DNA of 64,000 nucleotides from Heterohyrax brucei. Taxonomy: Eukaryota > Chordata > Mammalia > Hyracoidea > Procaviidae. Made by a program: the position numbers and the translations under genes. Of this stretch, positions 11,595-22,842 are shown piece after piece. The notes under the pieces were generated by a model that had not been told where the DNA came from, did no database searches, and saw only the letters and a list, made by a program, of their open reading frames with translations. The stretch is from the NCBI GenBank assembly GCA_028571685.1, contig CM053143.1, positions 9,973,501 through 10,037,500 on the forward strand, in the 5' to 3' direction. Each line of letters opens with the position of its first letter. Positions within the stretch are counted from its first letter, which is position 1.

Positions 11595-11604
11595 AATGAG
11601 TCTT

Positions 11605-11771
11605 AGGGAACCCTGGTGGTATAGTGGGTTAAGTGCTACATCTGTTAACCAAAACGCCAGCAGCTCAAATCCACCAGGCACTCCTGAGAAACTCTATGAG
11701 GCAGTTCTACTCTGATCTCTGGGGTAGCTATGAGTGGGACCTGACTCAATGGCAGTGGGTTTGGTTTTCTG
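11605..11771 (+). repeat. AfroSINE inserted in RTE, with target duplication
   Basis: Complete SINE: head AGGGAACCCTGGTGGTATAG with box A-like TATAGTGGGTTAAG, box B-like CAGCTCAAATCC, body, and GTTTGGTTTT tail. It is flanked by a perfect 10-bp duplication, AATGAGTCTT (11595-11604 and 11772-11781). It is younger than the RTE it interrupts. Confidence 0.92.
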
Positions 11772-11781
11772 AATGAGTCTT

Positions 11782-11898
11782 TCTTTAATCCCCGTGGCCA
11801 CATACTTCTTTATATAGTCCAGCTTTTTAGTTTATTTTCTCAGCGTATGGTGAAAGGATACAACCTGACACAACCTTCTTCACATTGAACCATGGTTT
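11782..11898 (-). mobile_element. RTE LINE, continuation
   Basis: The RTE resumes after the SINE: ATATAGTCCAGCTTTTTAG, then GTATGGTGAAAGGATACAAC and a CCATGGTTTAAG block. Homology is lost shortly after. Confidence 0.8.
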
Positions 11899-12012
11899 AA
11901 GTCTCTGTAATATGTAGGAATACTGTAACATCACTCAAGCTTCCTAAGAAAGAAGATGTATTTCATCTGGAAAAAATATATATTTTTACACATTTTGACA
12001 AATAAGAGGACA

Positions 12013-12530
12013 TTTAAGGGGCTACTGCAGTTGCATATTTGTAAGTTATATGGCCCAGATCTAAAGCAGAAGCCAGGAGACTAGAGAAGAAAAGAAGCCA
12101 GATACAGTGCGATAGCATAAAAGAAATATCAAAGGAACCTGACAACTGATTGTGTGGTGCAAGGCATGTGGGAAGTATTCCAATGGATTTAGATTCCAGT
12201 GGATATCTAGATGGAAGTGACCTACACAGCAATGAAAATGTGAGAAGAGAGCTTAGGCAACAATTCAGACCAGAGAAAGAGATATGAACAATAATGACAA
12301 TAAACTTTGAAAAAGATGATGAGGTCACCTAAGGAAAGCACTGAGAAAAAGTACAGAAGGAAACCAAGGACAGACTCTTGTGGAGCTCTTGCAATTTAGG
12401 AAGAGCTAGGAAAAGAACCAAAGGGAGAAAACATCTGCATGAAGCTTCCTTATGCAGGACAAGTCAGCCACACAGTAGATCATAGATAACAGATCACATC
12501 ACTTGATCTAGAGAAGTCAGCAGAGAGATG
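12013..12530. repeat. Probable ancient interspersed repeat
   Basis: A purine-rich block (for example GACAGACTCTTGTGGAGCTCT near 12370) resembles sequence often seen in old mammal-wide repeats, but I cannot name the family. The 104-codon minus-strand frame (12014-12328) shows no domain. Confidence 0.3.
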
Positions 12531-12803
12531 ATTCTAAATTTCTGTGTTGTGATTTCTTATTAAACAGTACAACAGGTAGATAACAGGCTTTACTGATCTT
12601 TTTCTAGGTAGAAATCAATTAGTGAATCCAGCTGTTAAATAAATAAATAAGAGCAGCTTGATAGCATCTGCAGCATAGAGAAAGTATTATATATAAACAT
12701 GTGATTATCTTTCTGTTCGTATTGGTGAGTGACTCTGCATATCATTTTGGGAAAAGTAGAAAATGCATTGTGTCTCTTTCTTTTTTTCTCTTTGCTACCA
12801 AAA

Positions 12804-12969
12804 TTGGAAACCCTGGTGGCATATGATTGAGTGCTACATCTGCTAACCATACAGTCAGCAGTTCAAATCCACGAGGTGCTCCTTGGACACTCTATGGGGC
12901 AGTTCTACTCTGTCTTATAGGGTTGCCATGAGTTGGCATTGGCTCACAGTGGTAGATTTCATTTTGATT
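12804..12969 (+). repeat. AfroSINE copy with target duplication
   Basis: Complete copy starting TTGGAAACCCTGGTGGCATA. The box B region (CAGCAGTTCAAATCC) is good. A perfect 13-bp duplication, TTTGCTACCAAAA, flanks it (12791-12803 and 12970-12982). Confidence 0.92.
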
Positions 12970-12989
12970 TTTGCTACCAAAACAGAAAA

Positions 12990-13146
12990 TCAAGCGCACT
13001 GCGCTTGAGTCGATTCTGACTCATAGTGACCCTATAGGGCAGAGTAGAACTGCTCCATAGAGTTCTCAAGGACTGTCTGGAGGATTTGAACTGCAGACCT
13101 TTTGGTTACTAGACATAGCATGTAACTACTACACTACCAGGGCTTA
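12990..13146 (-). repeat. AfroSINE copy
   Basis: Well-preserved copy (GCTTGAGTCGATTCTGACTC to CACTACCAGGGCTT). It lies head away from the plus-strand SINE just upstream, so the two form an inverted pair about 20 bp apart. Confidence 0.9.
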
Positions 13147-13299
13147 GAGGGAGTGATTATTTGCTGGTTTTGAATCAGACCATACCTTTGAAATTTGCTT
13201 TCTTAAGTGTCATTCAATATGTCACAGTTTCAAAACATATTTGATACTTATTAAACAATATGTGTTAGACTTGGTTAAGATACATCTACTAAACGGTAT

Positions 13300-13484
13300 A
13301 GTAATAACAGTTAACACATTTTTATCCCTTATCCATATGTGAGGCACTCCTCAGAGCGTTTTTTGTATATTAACTTTTTTATTCTATACAACTTCCTAAG
13401 GTGGTGACTATCACTACTATTGCTTTTTGCAGATAAAAAAATCAGAGAAAAAGTAGTTGGAGTAATGTACTCGCAATCTTATAA
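13300..13484 (+). repeat. MIR
   Basis: The order of motifs is that of MIR: AGTTAACACATTTTTA, GAGGCACTCCTCAGAGCG, TATATTAAC, TTTGCAGATAAAAAAATCAG. Strongly diverged. Confidence 0.6.
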
Positions 13485-13498
13485 ACGGTTCATGATGT

Positions 13499-13613
13499 TG
13501 TATGCCATTGAGCTGATTTTGACTCATAGCAACCCTATATGGTTATCTTTATGGGAATGAGCCACCAGGGGGTTCCAACCTCTAATCATTCTATTAGCAG
13601 CCCAGGGCTCCTT
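13499..13613 (-). repeat. AfroSINE, internally deleted
   Basis: Both ends are recognisable (TTGTATGCCATTGAGCTGAT and CAGCCCAGGGCTCC), but about 40 bp of the body is missing. Confidence 0.75.
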
Positions 13614-15033
13614 TTAGATGACAGATATAGAATTCAAATCTACAAGGTCTTATTCCCAGAATTCAGATGACAACACGTTCCTCTTTACCAGGGAGATAAA
13701 CTTTTTTGCTTGTTGTATCGGCACAATTATTAATAGCATCACCTTTCATACTCGAAGTGTTCTATTTGGGATGACATGGTTAACCTATTCACAATCCAAT
13801 CCCTTACCAATTTACACAATTCTGCCTGTCTTGCAGAATGCTAGCAGTATGGAGGAAGATGAAGGGGAAAATGAAGAAATTGCTACTAAGAGCAGTAGGC
13901 AGATTAAAGTGCATCATCTCAAATGGCTAGACAATATCGGATGTTCTTTCCCTTATGCAGAGAAATGTAATTTTAATGCCCTAGGTGTCACAAACCTGTC
14001 AGTATAAATGCAGTCTCATTAGCATTAAAGTATATATTGTAATAGCTCTTAACCTTATTAGAAGGATTATAAGACTTAGTGTTTTCTTTAAGATCTTTCC
14101 CAGTTATTTGGAGTCTCCAGAATATATATCACATAGCTTCAGACACAGTTCACTCACACTTTTCCACCTTGCCTCTTCATTGGGAATCTGATGCTCATAT
14201 GTCACTTAGGTAGAAACCTTCTCCTCTTCCACATACCACCTACAAGCAGCAGTCTATCAAGTGTACCAGCATCTTCTGATGCTCTCTTGTGCACAGTAGT
14301 TCTCTCTGGTGATCTCAGTGGGGCTGAGGGACCCCAAGCTGCCGTGGGTTCTGTGGAAGGGAAGAGCTAAAGGCAGGTGAGCTGATTAACCCATGCTTAG
14401 CTGTACTTTCTCACCTGAATCCACATGCAACATCTTTAACCCAAAGTTTCACCACATTACTCATGAAATTATATCTCTAATCAGGGGCATATCTCTTCTT
14501 ACCCATGCCTCACATCCAGGCTCTTGGAGAATAAGAAATGACAAGAAACAGTGTGTGACCTCAGCTCTTTTTAGCATTCTCTTTGCATTCATGCATAAAA
14601 AGAGAAAGACATAGAAAAGAAAAGAATAATAAAAAGTTTCTCCTCATTTTCCTACCAGGCAAATTGTTTCCTGTTCATACATTCCATGAAAACAATTTAG
14701 TTTGTCTCAGATGCCAAGTGCCGTCGAATTATTCTACTATTTTGTAATTTTTTTTTAATTCAGTTAAGATATTTGAATCTTTAACACTTCCTAAGGAAGA
14801 ATCAGTCTCAAGTTAAAATGCTTTCAACTGTCACGGAGCTACAGAGTCTCTAAATCTTTAAAGAAAGATTTTACTGAACTTTTTCCAAAATATAACCTGT
14901 TAAATATCTGTAACAATAACATAAAAGGCTGAGATGTGATGAATAAAAACTCACTGAATTTCACAATACTTCAGTTTTCCATTTTGGGAGAAAAGAATAA
15001 CAGATTCTGAATATGCCAATCAAGCCATACTGG
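13614..15033. other. Unidentified stretch with one long frame
   Basis: I recognise no family here, except a 16-bp SINE-tail scrap at 14713. A 129-codon plus-strand frame lies at 13618-14007, with an acidic patch in the middle (EEDEGENEE) and no domain I know. It starts 5 bp after a SINE, and nothing around it suggests a promoter. I regard it as a chance frame. Confidence 0.35.
14713..14728 (-). repeat. SINE tail scrap, 16 bp
   Basis: GCCAAGTGCCGTCGAA is exactly the 3'-tail start of the GCCAA-tailed SINE subfamily, here isolated in other sequence. I see no clear target duplication. At 16 bp, chance is possible but unlikely. Confidence 0.5.
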
Positions 15034-15400
15034 CTGTTATAGATTAAACTGTATCCACGAAAAATATGCATTTAACTACTGGTTCTTGTACCTGTTTTCC
15101 ATATCGTTTTTCTTTTATTATGTCATGTTAATGAGGTCACATCAGTACAGACCCTCAATCTAACTACTTTTGAGTTATAAGAAGACTAGAAAAGACAGAT
15201 ACAGACGCAGGAGGATCATAGACACTGAGGAATGCCAAAGATCTCCAGCAAGCACCAGAAACTAAGAGAGGTAAGAAGATGGAATTCAGATAGCTGAGAT
15301 CTTGACTTGGATTTATAGTCTCCAGAACTGTGGGAAAATTCATTTCTATTCCCCAAAGCCACCCACTTGTGTTATTTCTGCTAGGTAGATAAGACACTGG
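15034..15400 (+). mobile_element. MLT1/MST-like MaLR LTR
   Basis: It begins TGTTATAGATTAAACTGTAT, has AATGCCAAAGATCTCCAGCAA and AGTCTCCAGAACTGTGGGAA, and ends in AAAGCCACCCACTTGTG. This is the typical order in MaLR LTRs. It is old and diverged. Confidence 0.65.
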
Positions 15401-15726
15401 TCCTTTGTACTTGTACCTGCCCCCTTCCTCTCCCATTTCATTCCAACTTAACGGTGCACTTGCTGTGTTCTACAGGTTGGACAGGACTATCAGGTCTCAG
15501 TGAAGCCTGGGACTCTGCCTGAAGTCAGTTAACTTGAGATCCACTGGACTGCACAAATTTATGGAAATTTAAGAATTTTGAGACTTCATTACCCATGAAT
15601 TCCTTCTGGGGATAATTATCAAACAAAAATGAATCAAAGGAAAGAACACAAGATAGAAGATAAAGGAGAAGGGAACTAGTAAAGAGCAGTGGTCATGGAA
15701 TCTTTCTTGACACCTAATTATAGATA
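15401..15726. other. Unidentified stretch
   Basis: Nothing recognised between the LTR and the RTE scrap. Confidence 0.35.
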
Positions 15727-15832
15727 GATGTTGTTGCCATTGTGTCGATCAGTTTCACTGAGGGTTATCCTGTTTTACACTAACCCTCTACCAAGCATGA
15801 CACTTTTCTCCAAGGACTGGTCTCTCTAAAGT
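15727..15832 (-). mobile_element. RTE LINE scrap with internal deletion
   Basis: TGTTGTTGCCATTGTGTCGAT joins directly to the downstream RTE blocks CACTGAGGGTTATCCTGTT and CTACCAAGCATGACAC. About 100 bp of the usual 3' end is missing between them. Confidence 0.7.
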
Positions 15833-15908
15833 AGACAGATAGATAAATACAGAGCAGATAGACAGAGAGATTTAAATAAAAGTGGAAGACATAAACATAT
15901 TAATGAAC

Positions 15909-16078
15909 CCCTTCCCCCCAAAGAACTCATTGCCGTAAAGTTGATTCCAACTCATAGCAACCTTAGAGAACAGTAAACAACTGCCCTATAGAGTTTCCAA
16001 GAAGTGCCTGGTAGACTCGAACTGCTGACTTTTGGGTTAACAGCAATAACACTTAATCATTACACCATTAGGACATCC
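15909..16078 (-). repeat. AfroSINE copy
   Basis: Full-length, diverged copy (TTGCCGTAAAGTTGATTCCA to ACACCATTAGGACATCC) at the 5' boundary of L1-a. Confidence 0.85.
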
Positions 16079-16247
16079 TCACTCAACAACAGGGCTCCTA
16101 AATACATACAATAAACCCTAACAGCAATGAAAAAAAAATAGACAGTTCCATAATAACACATGAATTTGAGGGAAGGATGCAACATCCAGAAACAACATCA
16201 GTAAAGACACAGATGTTCTGAACGCCACAATCAACCATCTTGATCTC

Positions 16248-16265
16248 CAGCCAGCCAGCCAAGAT
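16248..16265 (-). repeat. Possible SINE-tail-only insertion
   Basis: CCAGCCAGCCAGCCAAG interrupts the L1 endonuclease text, where other L1s read ...GATCT-AATAGACATC. It consists only of the GCCA-type tail repeat. It could equally be a local slippage expansion. Confidence 0.35.
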
Positions 16266-17983
16266 AGACATCTAAATGACACTCCTCACAACAAAAGCCA
16301 AGTATACATTTTTTTTCAAACACACGTGAAACATTCTCCAGGATGACCATATTTTAGGCCACAAAGCAAGCCTTAACAGAATCTAAAACACTGAAATATT
16401 TAAAAGTACATTTTCTGACCGTAAGTTCATAAAAGTAGAAATAAATAACAGAAAAATGAGGAAAAAAATCACATATATAAAGTAGAACAACACATAGTTC
16501 AAGAACTACTGGGTTATAGAAGAAATTAAAGACAGAATAAAGAAATTCAAAGAATTGAGTAAGAATGAAAAACACTGTCAAAACCTTTAGAAAACAGCGA
16601 AAGCAGTGTTCAGAGATCAATTTACGGCAATGAATGCATACTTCCAGAAAGAAGAAAGTATAAAAATCAATATATGAAACATGCAACTCAAACAAGTAGA
16701 AAGAAAGCAGCAAGAGATGCCACTGGGCACCAGAAGAAAGCAAATAAAGAAAATAAGAGCAAAATTTAATGAAATTAGAGAGTAGAAAAATGACTGGAAG
16801 AGTTAACAAGATCAAAGGATGACTCTGAAAATATTAAAAGAATCCATAAACCACTTTGTAAACTGTCAAAAGAAAAATGTGAAAGAAATCAAATAACTCA
16901 AATATAATCAAAATGAAATTTATGAAATCATGACAGAATACTATCAAAAGTTATACTTCATCAGATTTGAAAGCCTAGAGGAAATGGACAAATTTTTAGA
17001 TACACAGTACCTAAAAAACCTAAACTAACACAAACAGAGGTAAAACAATTAAATAAACATATAACAGAAGAAGAGATTGAAAAGGTGACTAAAAAACTTT
17101 TAAAAAACAAAAAGGCCTGGGACACTGATGTCTTCAGTGGAAAATTCCAGTAAATTTTCAGAGATGGGTTAACATCACTATTAAAAAAGATGTTTCAGGG
17201 CATTGAAAAGAATGGAAGGCTCTTGAATTCATTTTGTGAAGCCAGAAAATCATGATACCAAAACCAGGTATAGACATCACAAAAAAAGAAACAAAGAAAG
17301 ACAATTACAGACCAATACTTGTATGTCTCATGAACTTAGATGCAAAAATCTTCAATAAAATTCTAGCAAAGAGAATTCAAAAACTTCAAATAATAATAAT
17401 AATTCACTATGATCAAGTGGGTACCAGGTATGCCAGGATGATTTGACATTAGAAAACAATCAATGTAATCCATCACCTAAATAAAACAAAAGCAAAATGT
17501 ACATGATTTTATCAATTGCTGCAGAAAAGGCATTTGACAAAGTCCAATACCCATTCCTGGAAAAACTCTCAGAAAATTAAGTGTAGAAGGAATATTCATC
17601 AACATAATAAAGGGCATTTAAACAAAGCCAACAGCCAGTATCATCTTAAATGGAAAGAGTCTGAAAGCATTTACCTCGAAAAGGGGCACCAGAAAAGGAT
17701 GCCCTTTATGACCCCTCTTATTCAACATTGCATGGGAGAGCAATTAGGCAACAAAAAGTAATAAAGGTCATCGAGATTGGAGAGGAGGAAGTAAAAGTAT
17801 CTCTCTTGGCAAACGATATAATCTTACAGAAAATCCTGAAGAATACACAAATATACAATTAGAATTAATGGAAGATTTCAACAAAGTATCAGGATATAAG
17901 GCTAACATACAAAACTCGGTTGGGTTTCTCTACATCGACAAAGAGAACTTCCAAGAGGAAAACACCAAATTAATACCATTTAC

Positions 17984-18149
17984 AACTGCCCCCAAGAAGA
18001 TAAAATACTTAGGAGTAAATCTAACTGTAAAAGACTTACACAAAGAAAACTATAAGCTACTACTGCAACTGCCCCCAAGAAGATAAAATACTTAGGAGTA
18101 AATCTAACTGTAAAAGACTTACACAAAGAAAACTATAAGCTACTACTGC
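17984..18149 (+). repeat. 83-bp perfect tandem duplication
   Basis: Positions 17984-18066 and 18067-18149 are identical over all 83 bases. The unit begins AACTGCCCCCAAGAAGAT and ends AGCTACTACTGC. It lies inside the decayed ORF2 of L1-a and is absent from the other L1 copies. Confidence 0.95.
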
Positions 18150-18502
18150 AACAAACCACGATTCCTACATGAATGGAAAAAACATACTTTTCTCACTGAT
18201 AGGAAGACTCAACATTGTGAAAATGTCAGCCCTACCCAAAGCGACCTGTAGACACAATGCAATCCTGATCCAAATTCCACTGACATTTTTAAGTGAGTTG
18301 GAGAAATAATTCACCAACTTCATGTGAAAAAGGAAGAAGATCTGGATAAGTAAAGCTTTACTGAATACAAAAGCCTCAAACTACCTAATTTTAGAAACTA
18401 TTATATTGTCACTGTAATCAAAATGTTGTACTACTGGCACAACAACAGATACATAGACCGACAAAACAGAATTGAGAATCCAAATGAAAATTCACCTATC
18501 TA

Positions 18503-18650
18503 TAGCCAGCCAAGTGCTGTTGAGCCAGATCTGACTCACGGTGACCCTACGGGCCAGGGTACAACTGACCCACAGAGTCTTCAAGGAGTGCCCAGTGGAT
18601 TTGAACTGCTGACCTTGTGGTTAGCAGTGGTAGCACTTAACTGTGAACAG
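18503..18650 (-). repeat. AfroSINE, GCCAA-tailed subfamily, in L1-a
   Basis: The tail CCAGCCAAGTGCTGTTGAG is followed by the body up to GGTAGCACTTAACTG; the last ~20 bp of the head is missing. It interrupts the ORF2 region of L1-a. Same tail type as the micro-insertions elsewhere in the window. Confidence 0.85.
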
Positions 18651-20046
18651 CTAATATTTGACAAAGGCCCAAAGCCCATTAACTGAGGAAAAGACAGCCT
18701 CTGTAACAAATGGTGTTGGCATAACTGGATAGCCATCTGCAGAAAAATGAAACAAGACCCACATCTCATTCACAAGGTAACTCAAAATGGATCAAAAATC
18801 TACCTAGAAATCTTAAATAGTACAGATCATGGAACAAAATATAAGGACAATCCTGGGAGATGCAATACAAGTTATAAATATAATACAAAATATTATTAAC
18901 ATACAAACACTAGAAGAGAAACTAGATAACTTACACACCCTAAAAGTTAAACAGTTGTGTTCAGTGAAAGACTTCACCCAAAGAATAAAAAGACAAACTA
19001 CAAGCAGAGAAAAATTTTTAGCTACAGCATCTCCAACTAATATGTAATCTCTGAAATATACAAGCTACTGTAAAACTTGAACCACAAAAAGACAAACAAT
19101 CCATTTAAAAAAATGGGCAAAGGATATGAAGAGGCATTTCACCAAAGAAGACATTAGGCAGCTAATAGATATCTGAGAAATGCTCAGAATCATTAGCCAC
19201 TAAGAGAAATACAAATCAAAACTACAATGAGATGTCATCTCATCCCAACAAAGCTAGCATTAATTAAAAACAAACACAAAAAATAAATATTTGAGAGATT
19301 GTAGAGAGACAGGAACAGACATACACTGCAGATGAGAATGTAAAATGGTACAGCTACTTTGGAAATCAATTTGGCTCTTCTTTAGAAAGCTAGATACAAT
19401 ACAAGGTATAAATACAATACGATCATAGGACCTAGCAGTTGTACTCCTTGGAATACACACTAGAGAAATAAGAGCCCTCACACAAATAGATACATGCACA
19501 TCTATGTTATAACCTCACTCTTCCCAGTAGCAAAAAGATGAAGACCACCCAAACGCCCATCAACAGATGAACTGATAAACAAATTATGGTATGTTTGCAC
19601 AATGGAATACCAGGTAACATTGAAGAATAACAATAAATCTGCGAAACATCTTACAACATGGATGAATCTGGAAGGCATTATACTGAATGAAATTAGACTG
19701 TCACAAAAGGGCAAATACTGTGTAAGACTCTGTTAGAAGAACTCAATAAAAGGTTTAAACACAGAAGTAAATACTCTTTGATGGTTAAGAAGGAGGGGAG
19801 AGAGGAAAATGTACTAACTAGCTAAGAAACCAGAATTATTCTAGGTGAAAGGAATCACAACATACAGTATTGGGTAAGTCAGCATCACTGGACTCAACCA
19901 AGAGCCAGGAAGTTTCCTGAACGTGACAAAACATTTTGAGGGACACTATAGCAGGGGTGATGATCTGAGAATCATGGTTTCAGAGGACATCTAGCTCAAC
20001 AACAATAACAAAGTTTATTAAGAAAATGTTCTGTGTGCACTTTGGT

Positions 20047-21278
20047 TAATTTTTCATCTTGCTGTGCTGCATTTTGTATAAGGTCTAGGAGAGCTCTGTG
20101 CATAATCCTTTTGTATTCACCTTCTGATATCTCAGAAAAGTTTCTTCTTCCGGAAAGCTCTTTGGTTGTTTCATTTGGGGGCCTTCTGAAGCCATGGGTG
20201 ATTTTCTGGTTACCGTTTTCTCCAGAGTCTGTTGCTTTTGGGGCTGCATGTGAGTCAATACAGGCTGGGAGAGATGCTGTGAGGATGGACTGCAGTTGTT
20301 TCTCTAAGCTGTCTTAAAATGAAAGTTAAAAGGTATCTGACCACTTCCCAGGTCAGTCAGGTTTTCAGGTGTACAGGGCCCTCTTCCCAACTGGCAAAGT
20401 AAGCACCTCCATATTCAACCCCAGATGTGATGAACTAGTTCAAAAATGCTGCAAATCTACTGTTCTGTTGGCCTCTCCTGACAGGCCCCAGCTCTAGAGG
20501 ACACTGTGTAAAATTCTGCTTTTCTGCCAGCAAAGAGCTCTCGTGTGGGCAAGTGCTGCCTCCAAGTCTAGGAATTAGGTCTCACTGAAGCCTCCATATT
20601 CAAGATGGCATCCCGCACAAGCTGGCCACCAGGCACCTCCATACAACTACACCGTGGCAGAAGCAGACAGAGAGGCCAAAAGTGCCGAGATGCACAGAGT
20701 CCACAGTCTCTGTTGTCTGGCCCCAACCATAGGCAATACTGTGTAAACCACTGCTTTACTACCAGAAAAGTACTCTCCAGTGTGCAGGTGCTGCCTCCCA
20801 GGGTAAGAATTAGGTCCAGCTGAGGCCTACATATCCGAGATGGCTTCCCATACAAGCCCGGCACCTCCATACAAACTGCACTATGGTAGAAGCGGAAAAA
20901 GAGGCCAAAGGTGGCAAGATGCACAGAGTCCTAAGCCAGGCTCTCAAAATATGGCAATTTCACCTGCTGATCCCACAAGCAGTGTGTCTGAGACTAGCCA
21001 CTAGTCAAGACCCAGCTCCTCTGACCAATCAAAAGAGAGAAGAAAAAAGACAAAATGGTGAGTTATCTTCGGTCCATGAAAGCCAGGACTGGTCAGGAGC
21101 AGGAGTCAGCTAAAGAGAGGAGGTTTTCTGTTCAGTGGTTTGAAGTCCAAATTATCAGCCCTATGTTGTGTCCTAGGGCTCACTAGGTGTCCAGAAGGCT
21201 CTGTTTAATTATTAATTCAGGTAGTGGTTTCCAGAGGGATTTAGGGAGACATGTGCTTAGTCCAAAATCTTGACTCCT
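20047..21278 (-). mobile_element. L1 5' end fragment inserted in L1-a (3' truncated)
   Basis: A 1232-bp insertion. On the minus strand it starts with the L1 5' end (GGAGTCAAGATTTTGGACT, compare GGAGTCAAGATGGCTGACT in L1-c), runs through a 5' UTR with tandem monomers, and ends in the first part of ORF1 at the A-rich GATGAAAAATTA. ORF2 and the 3' UTR are absent. L1-a text flanks it on both sides, with an imperfect 15-bp duplication: TGTGTGCACTTTGGT (20032-20046) and TGTATGTACTTTGGT (21279-21293). So the copy is complete at its 5' end and cut at its 3' end, the reverse of the usual truncation. Confidence 0.85.
20396..20960 (-). repeat. L1 5'-UTR monomers, period about 235 bp
   Basis: Related blocks recur at a spacing of 235 bp: GCACCTCCATA at 20398 and 20633, the ACTGTGTAAA-containing block at about 20502 and 20738, and CTGCCTCC at 20556 and 20791. 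About 2.4 units are present. L1-c has one such unit. In other L1s such monomers carry the promoter. Confidence 0.75.
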
Positions 21279-21972
21279 TGTATGTACTTTGGTAAGTGGT
21301 AACTGTGGTCTTATAAGCTTGCAAGAGGCTATCTGAGATGCATCATTTGGTTCACCCACATGGAGCAAAGGGGAATGAAGAATACCAAGCACAGAAGGAA
21401 CATTAGCCCAAGAAACAAAAGGAGCCACATAAAAAACCACAGACTTCATAACCTGAGACCATAATTGAATGGTGCCTGACTACCACCAATGACCACCCTG
21501 ACAAGAATCATCTCTGATGGAGCAGGGGAAAAGTACAGTGTAGAACTCAAATTCTACTAGAAAGACCAGATTTAATGGTATATCTGAGACTGATGGAGGC
21601 CCAGAAGATACGGTCCTAGAAGCTTTATTAACCCAGAACTAAAACCATTCCTGAAGGCATTTTTTCAGACCAAAAATAGAACAAACTATAAGACATAAAC
21701 TGATACACACAAAGAGTGCACTTTTTAGCTCAAGTAGATAAAAAAGACCAAAGTAGCAGCTCCTGTCCAGAAGTGAGATGAGAAGGCAGAAAAGGATAGA
21801 AAATGGTTGCATGGGTGGAAAACCTGGGATGGAAAGGGGTGGATGTGTGATCACATTATAGGAATTAACCACTAGAGTCACATAACAATATATGTATAAA
21901 TTTTTATATAAGAAATTAACCTAAGCTGCCAACTGTCACCTAAGTATAGTTAAAAAACAACAAAAAAAAAAG
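21279..21972 (+). mobile_element. L1-a, 3' UTR continuation and A-rich end
   Basis: L1-a resumes after the insertion: TCTTATAAGCTTGCAAGAGG, then GAATGGTGCCTGACTACCACC, and ends with the A-rich AGTTAAAAAACAACAAAAAA. The blocks are in the same order as in the L1-e 3' UTR at 55500-56170. The 76- to 88-codon frames here are chance frames. Confidence 0.85.
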
Positions 21973-22820
21973 GTCAAGATAACTCCCCCAGGTGAACAAA
22001 ATGAAGAATCAGATGACTTTCTAGTAGAAGAAGAGGCAACAATACAGAAAAAAAAAAAAAAAAACCTAGTATTTGGGGGCCTCCGAGAGATTAGGAAAGA
22101 CAGCAGAGAAAGCCAACAAAACTATAGCCAAGAAAAAAAGCAACAGAACAATAGAAAAATTTGACAAAATAATACAAGAACAAAACATCAACATAATTAG
22201 AAGTTACAAATTGAAAATAAATAATTAGAAATTTTACAAATACAGCAACTAGAAATCCAAAAGATAAACTACAAAATTTCAGAAGTGCACAGTGCCATAA
22301 AAGATTTAAGGCACAAATGTGAAACAATAGAAAACAGGAAGAACAATATTGAAAACAAATCCATGGATTTGGTAAATAATAAAATCTATAATAATAAAAG
22401 AAAACAAAAGAACACCCACAAATAAAAGGAACTTAGTGCAAGAAAGTAAGTGAAAGAAAATGTCAGCACCACATCATAACAAGAAGAGAAAACAACAATA
22501 AAAAATGCAATAATGTCATCCCTATAGACGATCATACTAAACATAATGGCTTAAATGCAATTGTAAAGAGACAGAGAGTAGAAGGGATTTTTTTTTTTTT
22601 TAGAAAGGCCCATTAATATACTGTCTACAACAGATGAACTTTAAAGACAAAGATACAAATACATTTTACACACACACACATATATCTCAAACAGTAACCA
22701 TGAAAGTACAGGAATGGTAATACTAACCTCAGATAAAATAGACTTTAAGGAAAAATCAACCATAAAAGACAAGAGACAACATTACAAAATGATTAAAGGG
22801 ACAATCCACCAAGAGTGCAT

Positions 22821-22842
22821 GCCAAAGCCAAGTGCCGTCGAG
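22821..22842 (-). repeat. SINE tail scrap, 22 bp, in L1-b
   Basis: GCCAAAGCCAAGTGCCGTCGAG interrupts L1 text that otherwise reads ...AAATATTTATACCC. The scrap begins with the tail repeat and stops after the first conserved word. No duplication can be made out. Confidence 0.65.

Larger units (their letters stand above)
16080..20046 (+). mobile_element. L1-a: old L1, ORF2 to 3' UTR, first piece
   Basis: A 5'-truncated L1 that starts in the endonuclease domain (protein-like pieces around 16100-16350), passes through the reverse transcriptase (frames at 17252-17446 and 17516-18086, with [20 protein letters not shown] and the later FNKVSGYKANIQNSVGFLY) and the C-terminal region near 19100-19500, and reaches the 3' UTR at about 19730. 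The frame is broken many times. The 153-codon minus-strand frame at 16354-16815 is only the antisense of A-rich ORF2 sequence. It contains an 83-bp tandem duplication (17984-18149) and a SINE (18503-18650). It is split at 20046 and resumes at 21279. Confidence 0.88.

Noticed and set aside
11605-13146. tRNA-like heads with box A and box B in the SINEs
   Set aside because: They are SINE promoter relics, not tRNA genes; no cloverleaf with a proper acceptor stem and anticodon arm is preserved.
13618-14007. 129-codon plus-strand frame with an acidic patch
   Set aside because: No recognisable domain, starts 5 bp after a SINE, no promoter or splice context, and the codon pattern is that of AT-rich DNA. 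A chance frame is likelier than a gene.
16354-16815. 153-codon minus-strand frame, hydrophobic
   Set aside because: It is the antisense of A-rich L1 endonuclease/ORF2 sequence; T-rich antisense strands give phenylalanine- and leucine-rich frames by composition.
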